Below the pieces are notes generated by a model, which saw only the letters and a program-made list of their open reading frames with translations, did no database searches and was not told the origin of the DNA. From assembly GCA_964567295.1 (NCBI GenBank), contig CAZMLU010000043.1, forward strand, positions 1-13,647: 13,647 bases of DNA, in the 5' to 3' direction. Origin of the DNA: SLJK01 sp964567295. Its GTDB lineage: Bacteria; Bacillota; Dethiobacteria; DTU022; UBA8154. Every line of letters starts with the position of its first letter. Positions within the stretch are counted from its first letter, which is position 1. Both the position numbers and the translations under genes were made by a program. Below are positions 1 to 8,500 of the stretch, piece after piece.

Positions 1-257
1 ACCGTAAAGTCCACGTGCCCTGGTGTGTCTATAATGTTAATTCGCGCATCTTTCCAGAAACAGGTAGTTGCAGCAGAAGTAATGGTGATCCCTCTCTCCT
101 GTTCCTGGACCATCCAATCCATAGTAGCTGCCCCATCGTGTACTTCGCCTAGTTTATGCACTTTGCCAGTGTAAAAGAGGATCCGCTCAGTAGTGGTGGT
201 TTTTCCAGCATCAATGTGTGCAATTATGCCTATATTCCTGGTTTGAGCTAAATCCAT
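1..257 (-). CDS. fusA: Elongation factor G, N-terminal part (cut by window edge)
   Basis: This is the first 85 codons of EF-G, the GTPase that drives mRNA-tRNA translocation on the ribosome and, with RRF, ribosome recycling. The translation starts MDLAQTRNIGIIAHIDAGKT and shows the GTP-binding motifs in order: the P-loop AHIDAGKTT at residues 13-21, the switch I RGITI at 55-59 and the switch II DTPGH at 77-81. The ATG at 255-257 is preceded by a strong AAGGAGGG Shine-Dalgarno sequence at about 7 nt spacing. It follows rpsG after a 58-nt gap with no visible terminator, in the standard rpsL-rpsG-fusA order of the str operon, so it is probably co-transcribed from the promoter upstream of the L7Ae gene. 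The remaining domains lie outside the window. Identification is secure because EF-G is distinguished from EF-Tu by the context and the TTTTERILFYTG segment after the P-loop. Confidence 0.98.
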   Translation of the reverse strand, partial: MDLAQTRNIGIIAHIDAGKTTTTERILFYTGKVHKLGEVHDGAATMDWMVQEQERGITITSAATTCFWKDARINIIDTPGHVDFT

Positions 258-315
258 AAATAACCCTCCTTAGATAACAGCGCCATATGGCATTGCAAAG
301 GAAAAGGATCCGTAT

Positions 316-786
316 CTACCAACGGTAATGGGCAAAAGCTTTGTTTGCCTCGGCCATCTTGTGTGTATCTTCCTTTTTCTTCACGGTTGTTCCGGTATTA
401 TTGTAAGCATCCAACAATTCAGTGGATAATCTCTCGGCCATCGTCTTTTCGCCGCGTTTTCTAGAATTATTAACCAGCCACCTGATGGCCAGGATAATTT
501 TACGGTGTGTATCAACCTCTATAGGAACCTGGTAAGTAGCACCACCGACTCGTCTTGCTTTAACTTCCAAGACAGGTGAAACATTGCGAACAGCAGCGTG
601 AAAGACTTCCAGGGGATCTTGCCCTGTTTTTTCGGCAATGATATCCATGGAATCATAAAATATGGCCTGGGCAGTACCTTTCTTACCATCATACATCAGC
701 TTATTAATGAACTTTGCCACCAGATGATCCTTGTTTACAGGATCAGGCGCTATCTCCCTCTTGGGAATGGGACCTTTTCTGGACAA
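316..786 (-). CDS. rpsG: 30S ribosomal protein S7
   Basis: S7 (156 aa, the usual family length) is a primary 16S rRNA-binding protein that nucleates the 30S head and lies near the E site. The N-terminal RKGPIPKRE, the central GGATYQVPIEV (about residues 81-91) and the C-terminal EANKAFAHYRW are typical of the family. The start codon is TTG (784-786), giving MSRKGPIPKRE; it is supported by AAAGGAGG about 8 nt upstream and by the position of the conserved N-terminus, and no ATG nearby fits. It lies 22 nt downstream of rpsL and upstream of fusA, the classical str operon arrangement. In some bacteria S7 represses its own operon by binding the rpsL-rpsG spacer; here the spacer is very short and consists mainly of the ribosome-binding site, so I see no room for that element. 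Confidence 0.98.
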   Translation of the reverse strand: MSRKGPIPKREIAPDPVNKDHLVAKFINKLMYDGKKGTAQAIFYDSMDIIAEKTGQDPLEVFHAAVRNVSPVLEVKARRVGGATYQVPIEVDTHRKIILAIRWLVNNSRKRGEKTMAERLSTELLDAYNNTGTTVKKKEDTHKMAEANKAFAHYRW

Positions 787-808
787 GAACTATACCTCCT
801 TTCCAGGG

Positions 809-1183
809 TTATTCTTTGGGCTTCTTGGCGCCGTACTTAGAACGCCCCCGTCTTCTTTTCTCTACTCCAGCAGCATCCAGGGCCCCCCTAACCAGGTGAT
901 ACCGGACCCCCGGCAGATCTTTCACTCGCCCTCCTCTTACCAAAACCACCGAGTGTTCCTGCAAGTTATGCCCGACGCCGGGAATATACGCTGTGGCCTC
1001 AATACCATTGGTCAACCTTACACGCGCAATTTTGCGCAATGCCGAGTTAGGTTTTTTGGGAGTGGTGGTAGAAACCCTGGTGCAGACCCCTCTTTTCTGG
1101 GGCGAGCTCCCCAAAGCAGGCGCATTGGATTTTTCCTTTATCTTTTTCCTGTTTTTGCGAATCAGTTGATTTAATGTCGGCAA
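809..1183 (-). CDS. rpsL: 30S ribosomal protein S12
   Basis: S12 (124 aa) sits at the 30S decoding centre and helps set accuracy; it is the site of classical streptomycin-resistance mutations. The segment TTTPKKPNSALRK is at residues 39-51 and RGGRVKDLPGVRYH at 83-96. The residues most often changed in resistant mutants, K43 and K88, are both wild type, as is D89, the methylthiolated Asp in many bacteria. An in-frame TTG further upstream would give 12 extra residues, but the TTG at 1181-1183 is chosen: it gives MPTLNQLIRKNR, the conserved N-terminus, and an AAAGGAGG lies 7 nt before it. The upstream residues are simply the ribosome-binding region read in frame. It is preceded by the L7Ae-family gene with a 70-nt gap and followed by rpsG. 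Confidence 0.98.
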   Translation of the reverse strand: MPTLNQLIRKNRKKIKEKSNAPALGSSPQKRGVCTRVSTTTPKKPNSALRKIARVRLTNGIEATAYIPGVGHNLQEHSVVLVRGGRVKDLPGVRYHLVRGALDAAGVEKRRRGRSKYGAKKPKE

Positions 1184-1253
1184 AGGTACACCTCCTTTCC
1201 TGCCTCTACTTCTATCCAAGTCGAATGACCTTAAGTTATGGTGTCGGCCTTAA

Positions 1254-1505
1254 TTAACTTGATAATATTGCAGCCATTGCTGCTCCTACCTTAATATTAC
1301 AGGCCTTCCCTAGTTCTTCCATACTATCCACATAATGATAATCAACATTTTTCTCCTGGCAGGCGTTCAACACAGGAGCGACAACTTTTTTATCCGCGTC
1401 TTCCGCCACGAAAACAACAATTGCCTTTTCGCTTTCCACGGCCTTGGCGGTCTGCCTTGTTCCTACCACTTTTCTGCGAGCGCTCTTTAAATCTTCCGGC
1501 TTCAT
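1254..1505 (-). CDS. rplGB: L7Ae-family kink-turn RNA-binding protein (YbxF type)
   Basis: This 83-aa protein belongs to the L7Ae/L30e/S12e superfamily of small alpha-beta-alpha RNA-binding proteins. The segment VGTRQTAKAVES (residues 14-25) has the form of the family's RNA-contacting helix, EKAIVVFVAEDAD (26-38) is the core strand, and IKVGAAMAAIL (71-81) is the C-terminal helix. B. subtilis YbxF, encoded at the same place between rpoC and rpsL, binds kink-turn RNAs in vitro; its cellular role is not settled. The ATG at 1503-1505 has GGGGAGGAGG upstream. It has its own promoter (1604-1632) and begins the transcription unit leading into rpsL, rpsG and fusA. The position and size match the YbxF group better than the YlxQ group, which is found next to infB and nusA. 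The symbol ybxF would be equally apt. Confidence 0.93.
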   Translation of the reverse strand: MKPEDLKSARRKVVGTRQTAKAVESEKAIVVFVAEDADKKVVAPVLNACQEKNVDYHYVDSMEELGKACNIKVGAAMAAILSS

Positions 1506-1549
1506 ATTGAACTTGTCCTCCTCCCCTTTTCAGATTCATCGAAGGCGTT

Positions 1550-1565
1550 CCTGACTGCTATCAGG
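1550..1565 (-). other. Small hairpin in the 5' leader of the L7Ae-family gene
   Basis: CCTGA and TCAGG form a perfect 5-bp stem with a 6-nt loop, about 45 nt upstream of the L7Ae ATG and inside the predicted leader RNA. There is no U-tract, so it is not a terminator. I looked for tandem G.A pairs next to a 3-nt bulge, which would make it a kink-turn bound by the downstream protein, and did not find them. It may be incidental. Confidence 0.25.
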
Positions 1566-1603
1566 GAAAAGCTATATTTGCAGCGTGTAAAACATACCTT
1601 GAT

Positions 1604-1632
1604 ATTTTAACACCCGTAGACGGTAATGTCAA
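1604..1632 (-). promoter_or_regulatory. Sigma-A-type promoter for the L7Ae-rpsL-rpsG-fusA unit
   Basis: Read on the minus strand this is a perfect TTGACA (-35, 1627-1632), a 17-nt spacer and TAAAAT (-10, 1604-1609). A TG one base upstream of the -10 forms an extended -10. The sequence above the -35 is A/T rich (AAAATTTA), like an UP element. Two G residues lie 6-7 nt after the -10, so initiation with GTP is plausible, which in Firmicutes is linked to stringent control of ribosomal promoters; that link is inference. The promoter lies about 100 nt upstream of the L7Ae ATG and about 75 nt after the rpoC stop. Confidence 0.85.
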
Positions 1633-1672
1633 TAAATTTTGCAGCCCTTAATCCTATATAATATTTTCTTTC

Positions 1673-1702
1673 GAGTCGGTAACACTTCAACGCCACCGAC
1701 CC
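1673..1702 (-). terminator. Hairpin just after rpoC, possible weak terminator
   Basis: The arms GGGTCGGT and ACCGACTC (minus strand) pair over 8 bp with one G.U, closing a 14-nt loop, starting 5 nt after the rpoC stop. The following bases are GAAAGAAAATATT rather than a U-tract, so intrinsic termination would be weak; a 3'-end-protecting or processing hairpin is equally possible. It separates rpoC from the next promoter. Confidence 0.4.
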
Positions 1703-1707
1703 GTAAC

Positions 1708-4700
1708 CTATTCTACAGAAGCAGTGTCTTTATCCTCGGGCTTTCCATCTTCACCTTTTTCTTCAACCATCCCAGCTTCTTCCTCATTTTCAACTGAGTC
1801 TTCGTCAGGCGTTTCTTCCTCCAAGCCGTTAACTACTTTTTGTTCCATTTCTTGGGCGTCATCCCACAATGAATCCTCATCCGCCTCCGGTTCAACCGAA
1901 ATCACATTTACATTGCGGTATCTAGACATGCCCGTCCCTGCGGGAATAAGCTTGCCTATGATAACATTTTCCTTCAAGCCCAGGAGAGGATCAATGCGTC
2001 CCTTAATAGAAGCCTCTGTGAGCACCCTTGTAGTCTCCTGAAAAGATGCAGCGGAGAGGAAAGAATCGGTGGCCAGGGAGGCCTTGGTAATTCCTAAAAG
2101 TACCGGCCGTGCAACAGCGGGGCTGTTACCAGTTTCAGAAATTTTTCGGTTTACTTCTTCCACCGTAAAATTGTCTTCTAAGCTGCCGGGCAGAAGTCCA
2201 GAATCACCGGCCTCATCAAGTTTAACCTTTTTAAGCATCTGACGAATGATAACTTCAATATGTTTATCGTTAATGTCCACACCCTGCATGCGGTAGACCC
2301 TCTGCACCTCCTGCAGGAGATAGAGCTGAACTCCCCTTATGCCCCGCACTTTTAAAAGGTCATGGGGGTTAATAGAGCCCTCGGTTAATTCCTGGCCCGC
2401 CTCTACTACTTCGTCATCCTTAACTTTCAAGCGGGCACCATAAGGAATCGGGTAGGTTTTTATTTCACCGTGGGGAGAATATACTTTTAACTCCCTCTTG
2501 TTGCGAATCTCTCTAAATTCAACCCGTCCGGCTATCTCAGTGATTAGAGACTGTCCTTTGGGCTTTCGAGCTTCAAAAAGTTCTTCCACCCGGGGAAGAC
2601 CCTGGGTTATATCATCGCCGGCCACACCACCGGTATGGAAGGTACGCATGGTAAGCTGTGTTCCTGGTTCACCAATAGACTGAGCGGCGATTATGCCCAC
2701 GGATTCGCCAACATCAACCAGCTGCCCGTTGGCCAGGTTGCGTCCGTAACATTTAACGCAGACCCCGTATCGCGATTTGCAGGTTATAATAGAACGAATA
2801 TTGACCTCTTTAATTCCCGCTGCCGTAATCTTCGCCGCCAGCTCTTCGTCTATCATTTCATCGGCCCAAACGATAACCTGGCCGCTTTCGGGATGGGTGA
2901 TATCCTCCAAGGCAAAGCGTCCCACGATGCGCTCTGTAAGATCTTCGATGATATCCTGCTCATCGCGCATCTCGTCCACAACCACACCCTGCATGGTTCC
3001 GCAATCCCTGTCACGAACTATAACATCTTGGGCCACGTCTACCAGGCGGCGGGTAAGATAACCGGAATCGGCCGTCTTAAGAGCCGTATCCGCAAGTCCT
3101 TTTCTGGCGCCGTGGGTAGAGATAAAATATTCCAAAACTGTAAGACCTTCACGGAAGTTGGCCTTGATAGGGATATCGTGAATTCTACCGGTAGGATCAG
3201 CCATAAGGCCACGCATGCCGGCCAGCTGAGTAATCTGAGATTCATTACCCCTCGCCCCGGAGTGGGACATCATGTAGACAGGGTTAAAAGAACCAAATCC
3301 GTCCATCAAAGCTAACGATATGTCTTCCTTAGCTCTATGCCAGATTCCGATAATACGGTCGTACCGTTCGTCAACCGTGATAAAACCTTTGCGATACTGC
3401 TTCTCGATCTCTTCCACCTGTTTATCGGCATCGGAAAGGGTATCTTTTTTTGAAACGGGAATAATGATATCATCTATGCCGATGGTCACACCTGCCAAAG
3501 TGGCATATTCAAACCCAAGAGATTTCATTTCATCCAGGATTTGTGACGCTTCAGTGGCCCCGTACTTGCGGTAGCAGAGACCAATCAACCCAGATGTAAA
3601 AGTCTTCTTGATGGGATTGTTCAAAGGCAGTTCGTAAAGGCGCCTGTATATTTCACCAAGAGATGCTTCTTTTCTCGAACAAAGGAAACCTTCCTGCAGG
3701 GGCACTTCTATATCAGCGTTATTTAAGTAAGGAAAGTCGTTCGGGAAGATCTCGTTTAGAATTATTTTGCCAGGAGTGGTGATAAGGAATCTTTGTTCGT
3801 TTTCTCCACCTGCGAGTTGCAAGTTGCCTTTTTTCAAGCCGGTTACATCTATAATTATGCGGGATTGAAGCTCTAAAACCCCTTGATCGTAAGCCATCAT
3901 TGCTTCAAAAAAGCCTTGGTAAAAGCTTCCTTCTCCCTTGCCGCCTTCTTTTTCCACGGTGAGATAGTAGAGCCCCAAAACCATGTCCTGGGTAGGAGTT
4001 ACTACAGGCCGACCATCCTTGGGGTTCAATAAATTATTGGCCGAAAGCATAAGAACACGTGCTTCGGACTGCGCCTCAGCAGAAAGAGGGACGTGAACAG
4101 CCATCTGGTCACCGTCGAAATCGGCGTTATAAGCGGTGCAGACCAGGGGATGGATCTGTATAGCCCTGCCCTCGACCAACACCGGCTCAAAAGCCTGGAT
4201 ACCCAGGCGGTGCAGAGTAGGCGCGCGATTCAGCAACACAGGATGATCTTTAATGACCTCTTCTAGGACATCCCACACTTCGGGCCTTGCTTTTTCCACC
4301 ATTCTCTTTGCACTCTTTATATTATGTGAAAAACCGTCTTTTACCAGCTTCCGCATTACAAAAGGCTTGAACAGCTCCAGGGCCATCTCTTTGGGGAGCC
4401 CGCACTGGTAAAGCTTTAGCTCTGGGCCAACCACTATCACGGAACGGCCGGAATAGTCCACTCTTTTGCCAAGAAGGTTCTGGCGAAAACGGCCCTGCTT
4501 CCCTTTCAGCATATCGCTTAAAGATTTCAGGGGGCGATTGCCGGGTCCGGTCACGGGGCGACCGCGCCTTCCGTTGTCTATCAGGGCATCCACCGCTTCC
4601 TGGAGCATACGCTTTTCGTTGCGAACAATAATATCGGGCGCTCCAAGATCTAAAAGCCTTTTCAGACGATTATTTCTATTAATAACACGGCGGTAGAGAT

Positions 4701-5484
4701 CGTTTAAATCAGAGGTGGCAAACCTTCCTCCATCCAACTGCACCATAGGTCTAAGGTCTGGTGGAACAACAGGTATGGCATCAAGGATCATCCAGGCCGC
4801 AAAATTATCGGAGTTGCGTAAAGACTCTACTACCTCCAGGCGGCGGATGGCTCGCACTTTCTTTTGGCCGCTACTTACCTTTAACTCGTCACGGAGTTCT
4901 TCCGCAAGCTCTTCCAGTTCGACCTCTTCCAGCAATTTTTTAATGGCTTCTGCGCCCATGTCCGCCTTGAAACCCTTGCCAGCATTAAATAAGGCTTCAT
5001 ACTTTTCCCGGTATTCCCTGTATTCAGTTTCTGTCAAAAGCTGTTTCTTGCTGAGATAGGTTTCACCAGGATCAATGACTACATATGCGGCAAAATAAAG
5101 AATTCTTTCCAGGGCACGGGGGGACATATCCAAAAGAAGCCCCAAACGGCTCGGAATGCCTTTAAAATACCAGATATGGGAGACGGGAGCGGCCAACTCT
5201 ATGTGGCCCATCCGCTCTCTTCGAACCTTTGCCCGGGTCACCTCTACTCCACAGCGGTCGCAAACTATTCCTTTGTATCGCACCCGCTTATATTTTCCGC
5301 AGTGACATTCCCAATCTTTTTGCGGGCCAAAGATCTTTTCACAAAAAAGTCCTTCTCTTTCAGGCTTTAAGGTACGGTAATTAATGGTCTCGGGTTTTTT
5401 TACTTCCCCTCTTGACCAGGCCCTGATCTGCTCGGGTGATGCCAAGCTAATCTGTAAAGAATCAAAATTGTTGACATCCAACAA
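1708..5484 (-). CDS. rpoC: DNA-directed RNA polymerase subunit beta'
   Basis: Beta' (about 1258 aa) carries the catalytic metal site of RNA polymerase. Visible landmarks are the N-terminal zinc site with cysteines near residues 60, 62, 75 and 78 (CHCGKYKRV, CDRCG), the catalytic NADFDGDQM near 453-461 whose three Asp bind Mg2+, the second zinc site (DCGT followed by CKSRYGVCVKC), and the trigger-loop region GIIAAQSIGEPGTQLTMRTF. No large insertion like that of Proteobacteria is seen. The last 61 residues (1711-1893) are a low-complexity acidic tail with 27 Asp/Glu and 4 Lys, making the protein longer than the usual Firmicute beta'. A TTG two codons upstream (5490) would sit only about 3 nt from the GGAAGGGGG ribosome-binding site; the TTG at 5484 gives MLDVNNFD, the common N-terminus, at about 9 nt spacing. 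It lies 49 nt after rpoB in the same transcription unit. Confidence 0.98.
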   Translation of the reverse strand: MLDVNNFDSLQISLASPEQIRAWSRGEVKKPETINYRTLKPEREGLFCEKIFGPQKDWECHCGKYKRVRYKGIVCDRCGVEVTRAKVRRERMGHIELAAPVSHIWYFKGIPSRLGLLLDMSPRALERILYFAAYVVIDPGETYLSKKQLLTETEYREYREKYEALFNAGKGFKADMGAEAIKKLLEEVELEELAEELRDELKVSSGQKKVRAIRRLEVVESLRNSDNFAAWMILDAIPVVPPDLRPMVQLDGGRFATSDLNDLYRRVINRNNRLKRLLDLGAPDIIVRNEKRMLQEAVDALIDNGRRGRPVTGPGNRPLKSLSDMLKGKQGRFRQNLLGKRVDYSGRSVIVVGPELKLYQCGLPKEMALELFKPFVMRKLVKDGFSHNIKSAKRMVEKARPEVWDVLEEVIKDHPVLLNRAPTLHRLGIQAFEPVLVEGRAIQIHPLVCTAYNADFDGDQMAVHVPLSAEAQSEARVLMLSANNLLNPKDGRPVVTPTQDMVLGLYYLTVEKEGGKGEGSFYQGFFEAMMAYDQGVLELQSRIIIDVTGLKKGNLQLAGGENEQRFLITTPGKIILNEIFPNDFPYLNNADIEVPLQEGFLCSRKEASLGEIYRRLYELPLNNPIKKTFTSGLIGLCYRKYGATEASQILDEMKSLGFEYATLAGVTIGIDDIIIPVSKKDTLSDADKQVEEIEKQYRKGFITVDERYDRIIGIWHRAKEDISLALMDGFGSFNPVYMMSHSGARGNESQITQLAGMRGLMADPTGRIHDIPIKANFREGLTVLEYFISTHGARKGLADTALKTADSGYLTRRLVDVAQDVIVRDRDCGTMQGVVVDEMRDEQDIIEDLTERIVGRFALEDITHPESGQVIVWADEMIDEELAAKITAAGIKEVNIRSIITCKSRYGVCVKCYGRNLANGQLVDVGESVGIIAAQSIGEPGTQLTMRTFHTGGVAGDDITQGLPRVEELFEARKPKGQSLITEIAGRVEFREIRNKRELKVYSPHGEIKTYPIPYGARLKVKDDEVVEAGQELTEGSINPHDLLKVRGIRGVQLYLLQEVQRVYRMQGVDINDKHIEVIIRQMLKKVKLDEAGDSGLLPGSLEDNFTVEEVNRKISETGNSPAVARPVLLGITKASLATDSFLSAASFQETTRVLTEASIKGRIDPLLGLKENVIIGKLIPAGTGMSRYRNVNVISVEPEADEDSLWDDAQEMEQKVVNGLEEETPDEDSVENEEEAGMVEEKGEDGKPEDKDTASVE

Positions 5485-5533
5485 GGGCAATTTCCCCCTT
5501 CCAGGTTATCACTATTCAGCATTCGAAACATCT

Positions 5534-8500
5534 TTATTCCTCTTTGCTCATCTGGCTGCGGGTCTTGGAACTATCTGAGAGAAGCTCTTCGCCTTCAAGG
5601 AGCTCATCATCATTTTCTTCTTCGGAATCATTGTCCTTAACAGCAGCGCTCTCTGTCTCATCCTCATTAGGTAATTGATATTCCGCAGCATCCTTCTCAA
5701 TAGGAATCTCTTCCAGTTCTTCTTCGGTCAGTAAAGGGGCTTCCTCATTTTTTTCCAATTCGCTTCTGCCGGGTTGAATCTCTTCACCTTCCATGCCCTC
5801 AAGATTGACATCCAGAATGTGCTCCGTTTCCCCGTCCTCTTCCCGAATAGGAACTTCGCCCTCTTCTTCGCTTAATACTTTTACATCCAGACCCAGGCTC
5901 TGCAGTTCTTTGATCAAAACCTTAAAGGACTCCGGAACCCCGGGTTCCGGCACGTTATCACCTTTAACAATCGACTCGTAGGTCTTCACCCTGCCTACCA
6001 CATCGTCGGATTTCACGGTTAGAATCTCCTGGAGGGTATAGGCCGCTCCATAAGCTTCCAGTGCCCAAACTTCCATCTCTCCAAATCTTTGTCCTCCGAA
6101 TTGTGCCTTCCCTCCCAATGGCTGTTGAGTTACCAGGGAGTAAGGCCCTGTAGAACGGGCATGGATCTTGTCATCGACCAGGTGGGCCAGCTTCAACATA
6201 TAGATATAGCCCACTGTTACTTCATTATCAAAGGGCTTACCGGTGCGACCATCCTTTAAAACAGTTTTCCCGTTCATAGGCAGATCGGACTCTTCAAAGG
6301 CTTTGAAGATATCCTCTTCCTGCACACCATCAAATACGGGAGATGCAACATGAAGTCCAAGGACTTGTGCGGCCCATCCCATGTGAGTCTCCAACACCTG
6401 CCCTATATTCATTCGTGAAGGCACCCCCAAAGGACTAAGAACGATCTCAACGGGAGTACCATCAGGTAAAAATGGCATATCTTCTTCGGGCAGGATACGG
6501 GCTATGACCCCCTTGTTCCCGTGGCGCCCGGCCATCTTATCTCCTTCTGATACTTTCCTTTTCTGGGCTATAAAGACCCTAACCAGCTGATTCACTCCCG
6601 GCGAAAGCTCATCCCCCGCCTCCCGTGAAAACACTTTTACATCTACAATCATTCCCGACTCCCCGTGAGGCACTTTCAGGGAAGTATCGCGCACTTCCCT
6701 GGCTTTTTCTCCGAAGATAGCCCTTAGGAGCCTTTCCTCCGCTGTTAACTCCGTCTCCCCTTTCGGAGTGACTTTACCCACCAGTATATCGCCTGCCCGC
6801 ACTTCTGCCCCTATACGAATAATACCCCGTTCGTCCAAGTCTTTAAGGGCTTCTTCCCCCACGTTGGGTATATCACGGGTTATCTCTTCGGGGCCCAGCT
6901 TCGTATCTCTTGCCTCCGATTCATACTCTTCTATATGGATAGAGGTGAACATGTCCTCTTTCACCATTTTTTCACTGACAAGGATTGCATCCTCGTAATT
7001 GTAGCCTTCCCAGGGCATAAAAGCTACCAGAATATTTCTACCTAAAGCCAGCTCACCTTGATCAGAACAAGGACCGTCTGCGATAATCTCACCCTTTTTT
7101 AACTGCTGGCCTTTTTTGACTATAGGAACCTGATTCATACACGTGCCCTGGTTAGAACGTTTAAATTTCTGCAGAAGGTAAATATCACAACCCGTACGGT
7201 TAAAAGCGAGTGCCTTCTCTAATGAAACTTCCTCCGTACGCCCGTTAATAACCCTGGCAGGTCCATCACTCTCTTCGTCACGTTTAACGATTATTTCGGT
7301 GCTGGAAACATAAACGACAGTCCCCGAATGCTCTGACATAACCATAACTCCGGAATCATAAGCGGTCTTGACCTCCATGCCTGTTCCGATCAGAGGAGCT
7401 TCAGAGCGCATCAGCGGAACAGCCTGGCGCTGCATGTTGGAACCCATCAAAGCCCTGTTGGCATCATCGTTTTCCAGGAAAGGAATAAGAGCCGTAGCCA
7501 CACTGACCAGCTGCTTAGGGGAAACGTCCATGTAATCCACTTCAGCGGGGGGCACCAGCACGGCATCTTTTTGATAACGAGAAGTCACTCTGTCGAGCAA
7601 AAAATACCCGCTTTCATCCAGTGGGGCATTGGCCTGGGCTACTATATATTCATCCTCATCGTCAGCAGTAAGGTAAACAACTTCTTCGGTGACCTGAACC
7701 TTTTCTTTATCCACACGCCTGTAAGGCGTCTCGATATAACCGTACTCATTGATACGCCCGAATGTGCTAAGAGAACCGATCAGGCCGATATTTGGACCTT
7801 CGGGAGTCTCGATAGGACAGATACGCCCGTAATGGGAGTGGTGCACGTCACGCACTTCAAAACCGGCTCGTTCCCTGCTGAGGCCTCCAGGCCCCAGGGC
7901 GCTAAGGCGCCTTTTATGAGTCAATTCCGCCAGGGGGTTGGTCTGGTCCATGAACTGAGAGAGCTGACTGCTGCCAAAAAACTCCTTGATAGAAGCAATT
8001 ACGGGCCGTATGTTGATTAGCGCCTGCGGTGTTATCGCTTCCACATCCTGGATAGTCATCCTTTCACGTACAACCCTCTCCATTCGAGAAAGGCCTATCC
8101 TAAACTGGTTTTGTAACAGTTCACCGACGGAACGTAACCTGCGGTTGCCCAAGTGATCAATATCATCGATAGTTCCCAACCCATCCATCAGGTTGAGAAA
8201 GTAGCCTATGGTAGCCACGATATCTTCCCTGGTAAGCTGTTTGATCTGCGAGGGAACATCTCCGTTACTAAGCAGGATACAGTTTTTGCCATCTTTGTTT
8301 TTTACTTTTAAGCGCTCCAGGCGCATTTCTTCAACCTGCTTTCGCAGATCTCCATCTATAACCGTACCTTCAGGCGCGATCTTTTGTCCGCTATCCGGAT
8401 CTATGAGATCTTCAGCCAGGGTATTAAAAAGCATTCTCCCTTTCAAAGAGAGCTTTTTATTTATCTTGTAGCGCCCCACGCGAGCAAAATCGTAGCGTTT

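Noticed and set aside
282..291. 10-bp palindrome GCCATATGGC in the rpsG-fusA gap
   Set aside because: Too short and isolated to call an operator; it lies within an operon and has no promoter nearby.
1184..1219. Upstream in-frame start adding 12 residues to S12
   Set aside because: The added codons are the ribosome-binding site of the TTG at 1183, which gives the exact conserved S12 N-terminus and the usual length of 124 aa.
1724..4943. Several plus-strand open frames opposite rpoC (for example 2635-3315)
   Set aside because: They lie wholly inside a strongly conserved minus-strand gene, encode no recognisable protein and lack ribosome-binding sites. Long antisense frames are expected opposite a 3.8-kb coding region.
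7571..8020. A 149-codon plus-strand frame opposite rpoB
   Set aside because: It overlaps the most conserved part of rpoB, around the rifampicin region, and its translation shows no family features. It is explained as a shadow frame.
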